Source: Acestrorhynchus altus
Taxonomy: Eukaryota; Chordata; Actinopteri; Characiformes; Acestrorhynchidae
Length of the DNA: 64,000 nt
NCBI GenBank assembly: GCA_034509495.1
Contig: CM067509.1
Span: 7,887,225 to 7,951,224, forward strand
Reading direction: 5' to 3'
The position numbers and the translations under genes were made by a program. The notes below the pieces were generated by a model. The model did not search any database, was not told the origin of the DNA, and worked only from the letters and a program-made list of their open reading frames with translations. Shown here piece by piece: positions 45,548 through 55,611 of the stretch (positions are counted from its first letter, which is position 1; each line of letters opens with the position of its first letter).

Positions 45548-47840
45548 GTCTGATCTGAGGACAGTGTTTGTTATACAGGGTCTGATCTGAGGACTGTGTT
45601 TCTGTTATAGTGGGTCTGATCTGAGGACAGTGTTATAGTGGATCTGATCTGAGGACAGTGTCTCTGTTATAGTGGGTCTGATCTGAGGACAGTCTCTGTT
45701 ATAGACGGTCTGACCGAGGACAGTCTGTTATAGAGGGTCTGACCTGAGGACTGTGTTTCTGTTAGTGGGTCTGAATAAGGACTGTGTTTCTGTTATAGTG
45801 GGTCTGATATGAGGACAGTGTCTCTGTTATATAATGGGTCTGATATGAGGACAGTGTCTCTGTTATATAGTGGGTCTGATCTGAGGACTGTGTCTCTGTT
45901 ACATAGTGGGTCTGATCTGAGGACTGTGTCTCTGGTTTAAGTGGGTCTGATCTGAGGACTGTGTTTCTGTTATACAGGGTCTGATCTGAGGAGTCTGTCA
46001 TAGAGGGTTGGATCTGAGGAGTCTGTCATAGAGGGTCTGACCTGAGGATAGTGTCTGTTATAGTAGGTCTGATCTGAGGACAGTGTCTCTGTTATAGTGG
46101 GTCTGATCTGAGGACTGTGTCTGTTATATTGGTTCTGATCTGAGGAGTCTGTTATAGAGGATCTGATCTGAGGGCTGTGTCTGTTATACTGGGTCTGATC
46201 TGAGGACTGTGTCTCTGTTATATAATAGGTCTGATCTGAGGACTGTGTCTCTGTTATATAGTGGGTCTGATCTGAGGACTGTGTTTCTGTTATAGTGGGT
46301 CAGATCTGAGGACAGTGTGTTATAGGGGGTCTGATCTGAGGACAGTATGTTATAGAGGGCCTGATCTGAGGATTGTGTCTCTGTTATTGAGGGTCTGATG
46401 TGAGGAGTCTGTTATAGTGGGTCTGATCTGAAGACTGGGTTTATGTTAGGGGGACTGATCTGAGGACTGTTTCTGTCATAATGGGTCTGATCTGAGGACT
46501 GTTTCTGTTATAGTGGGTCTGATCTGAGGACTGTGTTTCTGTTATAGTGGCTCTGATCTCAGGAGTCTGTCATAGAGGGTCTGATCTGAGGGCTGTGTTT
46601 CTGTTATAGTGGGTCTGATCTGAGGACTGTGTCTCTGTTATAGTGGGTCTGATCTGAGGACTGTGTTTCTGTTATAGTGAGTCAGATCTGAGGACAGTGT
46701 CTGTTATAGTGGGTCTGATCTGAGGACAGTGTCTGTTATAGATAGTCTATGAGAACAGTGTCTCTGTAATACAGGGTCTGCTCTGAGGACTGTGTCTGTT
46801 ATAGAGGGTCTGATCTGAGGACACTAGTTCAATTGTGGATAAGAAAGATGGACAAAACAGCAGAAGCCACAAAGTCTGTTATAGTGTGTCTGATCTGAGG
46901 ACAGTGTTTGTTATACAGGGTCTGATATGAGGACAGTGTTTCTGTTATAGTGGGTCTGATATGAGAACAGTGTCTCTGTAATAGTGGGTTTGATTTGAGG
47001 ACTGTGTTTCTGTTATAGAGGGTCTGACCTGAGGACAGTGTGTTATAGAGGGTCTGATATGAGAAAAGTGTCTCTGTTATAGATGGTCTGATCTGAGGAC
47101 TGTTTCTGTTATACAAGGTCTGATCTGAGGAGTCTGTTATAGAGGGTCTGATCTGAGGAGTCTGTTACAGAGGGTCTGACCTGAGGACAGTCTCTGTTAT
47201 AGTGGGTCTGACCTGAGGACTGTTTTTGTTATAGAGGGTCTGATCTGAGGACTGTTTCTGTTATAGAGGGTCTGATATGACGACTGTTTCTGTTATACAG
47301 GGTCTGATCTGAGGACTGTGTTTATGTTAGGGGGACTGATCTGAGGACAGTGTTTTTGTTACACAGGGTCTGATCTGAGAACTGTTTCTGTTATAGAGGG
47401 TCTGATCTGAGGACTGTGTCTGTTATAGTGGGTCTGATCTGAAGACTGTGCTTTTGTTAGTGGGTCTGATCTGAGGATTGTTTCTGTTATAGTGGGTCTG
47501 ATATGAGAACAGTGTTTTTGTTATACATGGTCTGATCTGAGGACTGTTTCTGTTATAGTGGGTCTGATATGAGAACAGTGTTTTTGTTATACAGGGTCTG
47601 ATCTGAGGACTGTTTCTGTTATAGTGGGTCTGATATGAGAACAGTGTTTTTGTTATACAGGGTCTGATCTGAGGAGTCTGTTATAGTGGGTCTGATCTGA
47701 GGACTGTGTTTATGTTAGGGGGACTGATCTGACGACTGTGTCTGTTATAGTGGGTCTGATCTGAAGACTGTGCTTTTGTTAGTGGGTCTGATCTGAGGAC
47801 AGTGTCTGTTATAGTGGGTCTGATCTGAAGACTGTTTTCC
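45548..47840. repeat. 2.3-kb minisatellite abutting the CpG island
   Basis: Many degenerate units of about 32-40 bp built on GGGTCTGATCTGAGGACTGT and TTCTGTTATAG, of variable spacing. It ends less than 50 bp before the GC-rich promoter region at 47850. Frames in it are short and broken; not coding. Confidence 0.9.
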
Positions 47841-47849
47841 AGGCTGTTT

Positions 47850-49240
47850 TGTCGGAGTTGTGGGGGCGGAGCTCCGGGCGGAAGTAGTTTGAGTATGCTA
47901 ATGAAGTGTTGGGCTGAAGATATTTACGTTCCGCGGGCGCCGCCCTTCATTCAGCGCACATGGTCAGCGCAGCGCGGCGGCGCGCGGGCTTTGTTTACTG
48001 CGGCTTCTCCGGCCGCCGCGCGCGCTGAGAGCGTGAGTGTTACAGTGTGAGAGAGAGTGTGAGTGAGAGTGTGTATGAGTGAGGGAGTGTGTGTGTGTGT
48101 GTATGTGTGAGCGAGAGAGAGAGAGTGGAGCAGCGCGGAGCAGCGCGGGGACGGAAGATGGAGGCTCCGCCGCGCTGTTGACATGAAACCTGTTGGCGCG
48201 AGACTCTGCCGCTCTCCCTCCGTGTGTATCCCTCTCTCTATTACTCTACTTCTCTCAGTCTATTCTCCCCTCTTTCTTCTCCTCCCTCTCCGCTGAGCGG
48301 CAGCAGGAGCAGCAGCAGGAGGAGGGAGCGCGTGCTGGTCGCGGAGCCCCTTCAGCACAATGCCGCGGAGCCGCGGGGAGGAGGCCCAGGCGGAGTAGCG
48401 GGGAGCGGGGCCCGGGCGGAGGAGCGGCGCCGGGACTGTGAGGGACAGCGGGTCGGAGCGGGGAGAAGGGGACGGGGGGACAGTGCTCGGCGCTGCAGAA
48501 CAAAAGCAGCACATGGGCAGGAGGCCGCGCGGCTAACAGGCTAACGTGCTCCCGCCGCGGCGGAGCAGGCAAAGCGGGCCGGACCCGGGCGGAGCGGCTC
48601 CGGATCGCGCGGCGGAGGTGACGGTAGCCGGTCCGGATGCGCGGCGGCGGTTAAAGCGGCTCTTGGCGAACTTCCGTCTTAACGGAGCGCGCGGTTAGCC
48701 GCGTGCTAACGGGGCTAGCCGCCAGGCGCGCGCGTGGTGCGTGTGCGCGCGCAGGCCGGGGGCTCGGCTCGGTTTGGGGGCCGGTACTGGAGCGGTACCG
48801 GAGCGGGCGGACCGGGGCACGGGACGACCGGGCCTGCTGAACCCTCGCGCTGCGGGCGGCGGAGCGGTTTAGTTCCCGCCGCGGGTCATTGTTCTGGCGG
48901 AGCGGCGCGCGGACTGGACGCGGGGGCGCGCCGGAGCGGGCGCGCGCGTCAGCCACAGACACACGGGCGCTGCGGACTCGGCGGCGCCATGTTGGTGCGG
49001 CTCGTGGGGGAGGGGAGGCGTCTGCGCACGCGCCATGTTGGAGCGGGGCTTTAAGGGAGGGGGAGGGGCGGGACGCTGGCGCGCATGCGCGGGAGCGCGC
49101 GGGCAGCCCGCGCTGCGGGAGAGCGGTTGAAGTGCCGCACGCGCAGCGAGAGTGTAAACACGCTTCACCCTGTTATCACCCTTCAGTTACAGCACTCTTA
49201 CTGCAGGGGGCGGGCTCGTGTCCGGGGCAGTGTGATGCAC
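47850..49240 (+). promoter_or_regulatory. CpG island, promoter of the miR-17-92 host transcript
   Basis: About 1.4 kb rich in CpG, unlike anything else in the window. Candidate sites: Sp1 GGGGCGG at 47863-47869, ETS-like GCGGAAGT at 47878-47885, E2F-like TTGGCGCG at 48193-48200, YY1-like AAGATGG at 48155-48161 and two GCGCCATGTTGG-like boxes near 48986 and 49030. A CACATG E-box lies at 47956. It sits 0.6-2 kb upstream of miR-17 on the same strand. In mammals MIR17HG has a CpG-island promoter with MYC and E2F control. Motifs are seen; start site and factor use are inferred. The 80-150 codon frames here are Arg/Ala/Gly-rich and not believed to be genes. Confidence 0.75.
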
Positions 49241-49347
49241 TCCGCCTGCTGTATTACAGTCATGTGTCACTACAATGTGACTGTTATCACATACATAACT
49301 ACAGTGTAAATGATGTAGTACAGTGTGTGGAAGTCTGACTCCAGCTG

Positions 49348-49351
<4 letters not shown>

Positions 49352-49406
<55 letters not shown>
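49352..49406. repeat. (TA)n microsatellite
   Basis: TA tract of 55 bp inside the inferred primary microRNA transcript, 456 bp before the mature miR-17. Confidence 0.95.
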
Positions 49407-49410
<4 letters not shown>

Positions 49411-49847
49411 TGTATAATATACAGTTAATGTACTGTTACTACAGAATGTGGTCAATAGTCACGTACTGCATCTATTATTATTAGTTTATATTTCGCAGCG
49501 CGATTACGCCATGTAATACTGTTATATATGTTTACATTGTTATTTGTTTATAAATAATGCCATATTACACAGTACCAGTCCTGTTTGTGATAACACTACA
49601 GCGTGACGGAGTGGACGCTCCGTGGGGTCTCGGGTCTGACCGCAGCGTTATTCGGGTTCGCTGATTTGAAGCTCACGGCCGTGTTTGATGCCTTTCACAC
49701 TGTTGTTCAAAGTGTAGATTCTTTTCCTGTTAGTACAGAAGTGACTGCTGGAGAACGTATTGATGATCTGCTTCTATTTCTCTTTCAGATTCTCCGTCTT
49801 ACTGCCGATGTTCACCCGAGGCCGCTCCTTCAGACGCGTCTCCTCAA

Positions 49848-49933
49848 CGTTACTGTAGGGTCAAAGTGCTTACAGTGCAGGTAGTTCTGTGTATTGTCTA
49901 CTGCAGTGGAGGCACTTCAAGCTCTACACTGAC
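49848..49933 (+). ncRNA. mir17: mir-17 hairpin
   Basis: The 5p arm at 49862-49884 carries CAAAGTGCTTACAGTGCAGG then TAG, identical to miR-17-5p; seed AAAGTGC. The 3p arm ACTGCAGTGGAGGCACTTCA at 49900-49919 pairs back with it across a short TTCTGTGTATTGTCT loop. Targets of this seed family include regulators of the cell cycle and apoptosis. Confidence 0.97.
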
Positions 49934-49985
49934 AGTCTCGCACGAGTGCTCTCTCGCGCACACACATGTGTATGCTGGGGCCGTG

Positions 49986-50072
49986 GCACTGCTTATGCTA
50001 AGGTGCATCTAGTGCAGATAGTGGAATAGACTAGCACCTACTGCCCTAAGTGCCCCTTCTGGCATAAGGGGC
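49986..50072 (+). ncRNA. mir18a: mir-18a hairpin
   Basis: The 5p arm at 49999-50021 reads TAAGGTGCATCTAGTGCAGA then TAG, which is miR-18a (18b has T in place of the A after GCAG). The 3p arm ACTGCCCTAAGTGCCCCTTC at 50040-50059 differs from the human form by one C/T. The stem is closed by GCTTATGC and GGCATAAGG. Confidence 0.97.
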
Positions 50073-50172
50073 TGGGATGTCTGCCTGCTATGATTGGCTG
50101 TCCTCCCACACTCTTTGCTGTGATTGGCTGTGATCCTCCCCTTTCCCAGACCCCTCCCTTTCTTTCTCTGAT

Positions 50173-50254
50173 GCAGTTCTCTGCTAGTTTTGCATAGTTG
50201 CACTACAAGAAAAATTGAGTTGTGCAAATCTATGCAAAACTGATGGTGGCCTGC
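50173..50254 (+). ncRNA. mir19a: mir-19a hairpin
   Basis: Mature 3p arm at 50221-50243 reads TGTGCAAATCTATGCAAAAC then TGA; the CTATGC core marks 19a rather than 19b. The 5p arm AGTTTTGCATAGTTGCACTA lies at 50186-50205. The hairpin is about 82 nt. miR-19 is known as the main oncogenic component of the cluster, acting on pten. Confidence 0.97.
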
Positions 50255-50365
50255 TTTCCCCGTCATTTCTTCTGGCTCTGATGTTGCTGGTTATGCTGCT
50301 GTGTGCGTGTGTGTGTGTTTGTGTGTGTTTACAGGAGATCCCCCCTGCAGGCACTCGCTGGTCCC

Positions 50366-50441
50366 AGCAGTATTAAAGTGCTTATAGTGCAGGTAGTTTA
50401 CTTTAATGGTTCTACTGCAGTGTGAGCACTTGAAGTACTTC
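50366..50441 (+). ncRNA. mir20a: mir-20a hairpin
   Basis: Mature 5p arm at 50374-50396 reads TAAAGTGCTTATAGTGCAGG then TAG, identical to miR-20a-5p and sharing the miR-17 seed. The 3p arm ACTGCAGTGTGAGCACTTGA at 50414-50433 folds back onto it. Paralogue of mir-17 by ancient tandem duplication. Confidence 0.97.
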
Positions 50442-50495
50442 TAGACTCGTGCATCGTATTTGATGCTGCCACGGACCAGACACCTATGCAGTCCT

Positions 50496-50577
50496 CACTG
50501 ACCTGGTCAGTTTTGCTGGGTTGCATTCAGCGTTTCCCGTTGCTGTGCAAATCCATGCAAAACTGACCATAGCGGTG
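50496..50577 (+). ncRNA. mir19b: mir-19b hairpin
   Basis: Mature 3p arm at 50544-50566 reads TGTGCAAATCCATGCAAAAC then TGA; the CCATGC core marks 19b. The 5p arm AGTTTTGCTGGGTTGCATTC starts at 50509. The stem is closed by CACTG...GGTG. Confidence 0.97.
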
Positions 50578-50612
50578 GATGATCCCGAACGAGGCTCGGC
50601 GCTGACTCGCCC

Positions 50613-50690
50613 CTTTCTTTACAGGTTGGGATCAGTAGCAATGTTCTGTTCTGATGGAGTATTGCACTTGTCCCGGCCTGTTAAGGGCAA
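50613..50690 (+). ncRNA. mir92a: mir-92a hairpin
   Basis: Mature 3p arm at 50660-50681 reads TATTGCACTTGTCCCGGCCT then GT, identical to miR-92a-3p. The 5p arm AGGTTGGGATCAGTAGCAAT starts at 50623. Last hairpin of the cluster, with the CTTTCTTTACAGG lead-in also seen in the human precursor. Confidence 0.97.
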
Positions 50691-50793
50691 TGGGGAATAT
50701 CCCAGCTCGTATCCCAGTTAACGCAGAAGGCACTGGTCCAGTCTCGTTCCAGTTTCCCATGTTTTCAGACGGTGGTTGTTTTAATCACGCTGT

Positions 50794-50799
50794 AATAAA
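50794..50799 (+). terminator. poly(A) signal of the microRNA host transcript
   Basis: AATAAA 104 bp after the mir-92a hairpin, followed within 30 bp by the GT-rich GTGTCTTGCG and GTGTGTCTGTGG. This is a textbook arrangement for cleavage near 50815. Confidence 0.65.
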
Positions 50800-50815
50800 G
50801 TGTCTTGCGTCAACC

Positions 50816-52493
50816 TGCGTGTGTCTGTGGGATTTTTCAGATCGGTTGTTAGCGCCGCGGTGCAGGGTGTGTTCAGTGTAACTGGGTAATGATGAGGAGG
50901 ACTGGTCCGTATTTACACCGTAGAATGGAAAACGTCATCATTTGCCGTAGTACAGAGTGTGGGTTCCCGGTTTACTTCAGGTGCAGCTGAGGGTTGAGAT
51001 GTATTAAACATACTGACCGTCTTCTTCAATAACATCAAACACAAATCCTTAAATAGAGAAGCCAAAATAAAACTGGCTGAGAAATCTGCACGTAAACACG
51101 GGTATGAAATGTTATTGTGAGATTTAGATGTACTAAGAATTCTGTATGGTTCCAAAAACATTCTACTAACCTTCTTTAGTGTCATATAGGACCCTTGTCC
51201 ACGGCATCGCCCTCATTTTGAAGTGTGTAGATTGAACCCGGTGTGTTTGAGAAGCTAAATTCACCAAACTGCTGCAATGAATACCTGTTGAGTAAGTACC
51301 TGTTTGTCTGTCTGGACCTACATCTCTTTGGTCTCTTGGAGCTGATGATCAGAAATATGCTTTATGTCCAAATATGTGTGGAAACCCCTTCCAATGAACA
51401 CATTCAGCTAATTTAAGCTGTGCTGATTGCAGTCAAATCCTCACAGCAATGTTCCAGAATCTAGTAGAAAGTCTGAACAGTAGAGACAGTTACTCCAACC
51501 GAAGCAGCACAAACTAATCCCCCTGATTTCAGAAGAAACTAAATGAGCAGGTGTCCCAATACTTTTGTCCACAGTGCACAGTTACCACAGCCCAACGTAA
51601 ACATTCTGTTTTTGGGTTGTTGGAACTGATCGTTTGGTCTGTTGTGACTTTCTGATTGTTCATTTCACAACTATTGAAAGAATAAATAAAACTCAAGGCA
51701 GAGGCAATTAGATCAGACCTGCTTGTGGAATGGTCTCTACACGACCTCTGAAGGTGTCCTGTGGTCTCAGCACACAGTGATGTTACAGCAGATCTGTGAA
51801 GTCCTGTAAGATTTGAGGTGGAAACTCCATGAAGGTCAAGTGAGCTTTGGCCCCCCATGACTGTCACTGGTTGTCCTTTGGAGCAATTGAGGTAGGTGCT
51901 GTACTTGGCAGGTTCTTAGAGTTGTATCATTTTTTAAAATTGTGGACAGGAGAACAGGTTCATGGTTATACATGTGTCCACTCACCAGGACAGGTGTTCC
52001 TTTCTGACCCAGTGTCTGATCCTGCAGCTGTTAACCTGAACAACCACTAGAGGGAGATATAGGACAGCAGAAGCTTCAGATCAGTGCTCAGTGACTGATT
52101 CTGGACTTACATAATCACACACACACCCCTTACCACACACACACACACCCCTTACCCCACACACACACACCCCTTACCTCACATATACACTGAACATCGA
52201 ATGCACATCTTGCCTCACAGACACACACACTTTACCTCACACGTACACTTTCACATATTTCATCTTACAATTTCTGTTCTCACACACTTCTGAGTTCAGC
52301 TCTCATTTCAGATCAGCTGTCATGGATCTGACAGTTAAGTTTATTCCAGTTAAAGCAATAATAAAATTAAAAATGTCTTGATTAATAACTGATTAGAACA
52401 GATTACATTGTCAAACAGGATGATGCACTTTATAAAAGATCCACCAGAGGGCGTCTTGTCCCCAAATTGAGGTGAGATGTGGCTTGTTCACTG
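50816..52493. other. intergenic, no gene seen
   Basis: No exon recognised. Contains an inverted-repeat element at 51361-51572 and a short CA-rich repeat (CACACCCCTTACC) at 52110-52175. Confidence 0.5.
51361..51572. mobile_element. short copy of the 5998-6515 inverted-repeat element
   Basis: Left end TTTATGTCCAAATATGTGTG, right end CAATACTTTTGTCCACAGTG preceded by GAGCAGGTGTCC. About 212 bp, against 518 bp for the intron copy; the middle of the element is missing. Confidence 0.7.
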
Positions 52494-53222
52494 CTGTTCC
52501 AGTAGTTCTGCTCCTGCCCCTGCCCTGCTCCTGTTTCTGCCCCTGCTCCTGTTTCTGCCCCTGTTTCTGCTCATGCTCCTGTTTCTGCCCCTGTTTTTGC
52601 TCCTGTTTCTGCCCCTGTATCTGCTCCTGTTTCTGCCCCTGTTTCTTCCCCTGCCCTGCTCCTGTTTCTGCCCCTGTATCTGCTCCTGTATCTGCTCCTG
52701 TATCTCCCCCTGTATCTGCTCCTGCGTCTGCTCCTGCTCCTGTTTCTGCCCCTGCCCCTGTTTCTTCCCCTGCCCTGCTCCTGTTTCTGCTCCTGCATCT
52801 GCCCCTGTATCTGCTCCTGCCCCTGTTTCTGCCCCTGCCCCTGTTTCTGCCCCTGCCCCTGTTTTTTCCCCTGCCCTGCCCCTGTATCTGCTCCTGCATC
52901 TGCCCCTGCTCCTGCGTCTGCTCCTGCGTCTGCTCCTGTTTCTGCCCCTGCCCCTGTTTCTTCCCCTGCGTCTGCCCCTGCGTCTGCCCCTGCGTCTGCT
53001 CCTGCGTCTGCCCCTGCGTCTGCCCCTGCTTCTGCTCCTGCTTCTGCCTGTATCTGCTCCTGCGTCTGTTTCTGCTCCTGTGTCTGCTCCTGTTTCTGCT
53101 CCTGCGTCTGCCCCTGTTTCTGCTGTTGTATCTGCTCCTGTATCTGCCTTTTTCTGCTGTTGTATCTGCTCCTGTATCTGCCTGCTTCTGCTCCTGCGTC
53201 TGCTCCTGCGTCTGCTCCTGCT
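52494..53222. repeat. CTGCTCCTGTTTCTGCCCCTG minisatellite
   Basis: About 730 bp of 6-, 12- and 18-bp units such as CTGCCCCTG, CTGCTCCTG, TATCTG and GCGTCTG. All periods are multiples of three, so frames up to 334 codons stay open on both strands; they translate as Cys/Leu/Pro or Arg/Gly/Gln repeats and are not genes. Confidence 0.9.
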
Positions 53223-53317
53223 TCCTCTTCCTGAATATGCTGTTACAGTCACTCCGTTACAGTTCAGTTTGAAGTCTGAGTGCTTTAATTGTTCACTAGC
53301 CTGCTGTGTGTGTGTTT

Positions 53318-53590
53318 GTGTGGTCAGGACTGTGTGTTTGTGTGGTCAGGACTGTGTGTTTGTGTGGTCAGGACTGTGTGTGTGTGGTCAGGACTGTGTG
53401 TGTGTGGTTAGGACTGTATGTGTGTGTTTGTGTGGTCAGGACTGTGTTTGTGTGGTCAGGACTGTGTGTTTGCGTGGTTAGGGCTGTTTGTGTGGTCAGG
53501 GCTGTGTGTTTGTATGGTCAGGGCTGTGTGTGTGTTTGTGTGTGGCTGTGGTCAGGGCTGTGTGTGTGTTTGTGTGGTCAGGGCTGTTTG
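53318..53590. repeat. 22-bp minisatellite
   Basis: About 12 units of a 22-bp motif GTGTGGTCAGGACTGTGTGT plus two bases, with a G-to-A change in the left and GGGCTG form in the right half. Confidence 0.88.
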
Positions 53591-55611
53591 TGTTAGAGAG
53601 GACAGTAATTTCACAGACGAACTCTTTCAGCTCAGTTCTTCACGAGAGACGAAACAAACAAATCCCAAACAAACACAACTCAATGAAGTCTGTTTGGCTG
53701 GACGGATGAGTGTTACGGAGTGTGACGAGTGTTACGGAGTGTTACAGGCTCATTCTGCCGGAATCCTCAGGAAGGATGGAGAGAATGAACGATGAGACCA
53801 GTTGAATGAGAACCTCACTGTGAACACTGTCTTTCTCCATCTGTCAGACCCATTTACTGACCACAGTGCAGACTTCATCTCAGACTCGCTGTAAGAGAAC
53901 TGAGAACTGACCAAGATTGAGTCCAGTAGTTCAGCAGGCTAGCTGTTGATTGGCTGACTAACTGGGTGATCAGACACACATGACCACATTACACTTAGTG
54001 TGAACGGAAAGGGTCTTGATGTGGAACCATACAAACCGCATCACTGCCAGACCACACCAAGGGCGTCAGTGTGAGACCACATCAACCGTGTCACTGTCCC
54101 AAACGGAAAATACATAATTACAATGTGACCGCTCCATCCGCTGTGTGGGTGAGTTAGCTGAGCTGCAGTGTCTGATTGACGAACGGATAAAGGCGATACT
54201 CGTGGCTGATGCACGATACCAGGCAGGAACCTGTTTCTGTTCTTTTGTTTCATTTGCATACAATAACATCGCAGACACGCCCACACGCATCAGTCCGGCT
54301 CAGTGAAATGCAGGGGACAGTCACTGACCAGAATTCACTAACTCGGCAGGAGGAGGAGGAGGAGCAGGGCTCTGGTAGACCCCCCTAACTACATCAGCAC
54401 ATTTGTCAGGTTGGACTGGTTGGACTGCCCATGATGCTTTGCAACACATGGCTTCATAATTCATGCCAGCCTGAGGTCAGATGTAGACCCGTTCAGAGTG
54501 TATGGGTTATTAAATATCTATAGAGTAGACCAGGAGATGTCCAGCAGCTGTCATGTTTCATATCTGCTCACGTTTATTCTTTATTTTTCAGCTTCTCTGT
54601 ATTTTTATCGATTCTGACTCTGGGTGGGAATTCTCCAGGGAAGCAGAACTCTGCTGCACATAAATATGTTCTCCTGCTTAGTGACGGAGCGTAATAATCA
54701 GCTCCTGCCATCCTGTTGCAGCAGCTCCTGTGCTCCTCGTGCAGTCATTTCTGTCTTTGAAGATCATCTTTCTGAACTGAACTTATTTGAGGTGATTGTA
54801 CTGCTGTGGCTCCTCATGTCATCTCTGCTCTCGCTCAGAACTGTGTCCATCTCTCCCTTCATGTTTGTTGCAACTTGTGTAGGTTTAATTTCTTTCCCTC
54901 CCCGTAACCTTCTGATCTGGACATTCATTCACGTTGTTATTATTCTGCATTGCAGACTGTCTGTGATAGATATGGAAATCTCATTATTTTCCTGGGTTTA
55001 CATTCTCATGCGTGTTTGGCCATTTAAGGAAGGTCTTCCTTGCTCTGCCCCCGCTCTGCCCCATGTCACACCCTCACCTGTCTCTAGCCTGTAGTCCTGC
55101 ACTCTTATCATTCCTCCCAGGTGTTTGGTGGTTTTACTGAAAATTGAGGGCAGTTCTGGTATATTGGATGCCCCAGGCCTGATTGTGTTTGACCACCTCA
55201 ATTCCAACCATGTTGTTCAGCAATCTTTCACAGATCACAGCTGTAGCAGTGACCCAAAGTTCAAAATGAAAAAGAAATACCAGTGACATTTTGTTTGAAT
55301 TCTGTACCCTAAATTCTACATGAAGTTTACCACAATCTCAATCCAAACTACCCCAAGAAATAACCACACAGTACATCAAAAAATACTCAAACTGCCCCAT
55401 GCTGATACTCAGTGTGTATCTCTACCTCAACATCCTACCACAAACATATTACACCCCAAACATTTATTAATGCCAAGAAGTAGGATAAATGGGATAAATC
55501 TGACATCATATGATTAATTTCTGTAATACTGAAGACGAAGTTTATCCATTTAAAAAGATTCAGCATAAAAAACCTTAAATAAATAAACTTTCCTACTCAC
55601 TGTATGTAACA
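53591..55611. other. intergenic, no gene seen
   Basis: No supported gene. The 156-codon frame at 54624-55094 is hydrophobic and lacks any recognisable domain or splice sites; I treat it as chance. Confidence 0.45.

Larger units (their letters stand above)
47950..50815 (+). ncRNA. mir17hg: inferred primary transcript of the miR-17-92 cluster
   Basis: Bounded by the CpG island on the left and the AATAAA at 50794 on the right, with six microRNA hairpins at 49848-50690. In human the host gene is MIR17HG, a short-lived spliced RNA whose product is the microRNAs. No conserved protein frame lies in it. Start and end are approximate; splicing was not resolved. Confidence 0.6.

Noticed and set aside
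48193..49338. Frames of 80-149 codons in the CpG island
   Set aside because: Arg/Ala/Gly/Pro-rich by composition only. No glypican or other first-exon signature, and the host transcript of miR-17-92 is known to be non-coding.
49848..50690. miR-106a-363 type cluster as an alternative identity
   Set aside because: miR-19a is present, the second hairpin is 18a not 18b, and no miR-363 follows mir-92a.
52472..53481. 334-codon frame and its opposite-strand partner
   Set aside because: Satellite with periods that are multiples of three; no sign of a real gene.
54624..55094. 156-codon hydrophobic frame
   Set aside because: No recognisable family, no splice sites or neighbours supporting it, and AT-rich codon use typical of chance.
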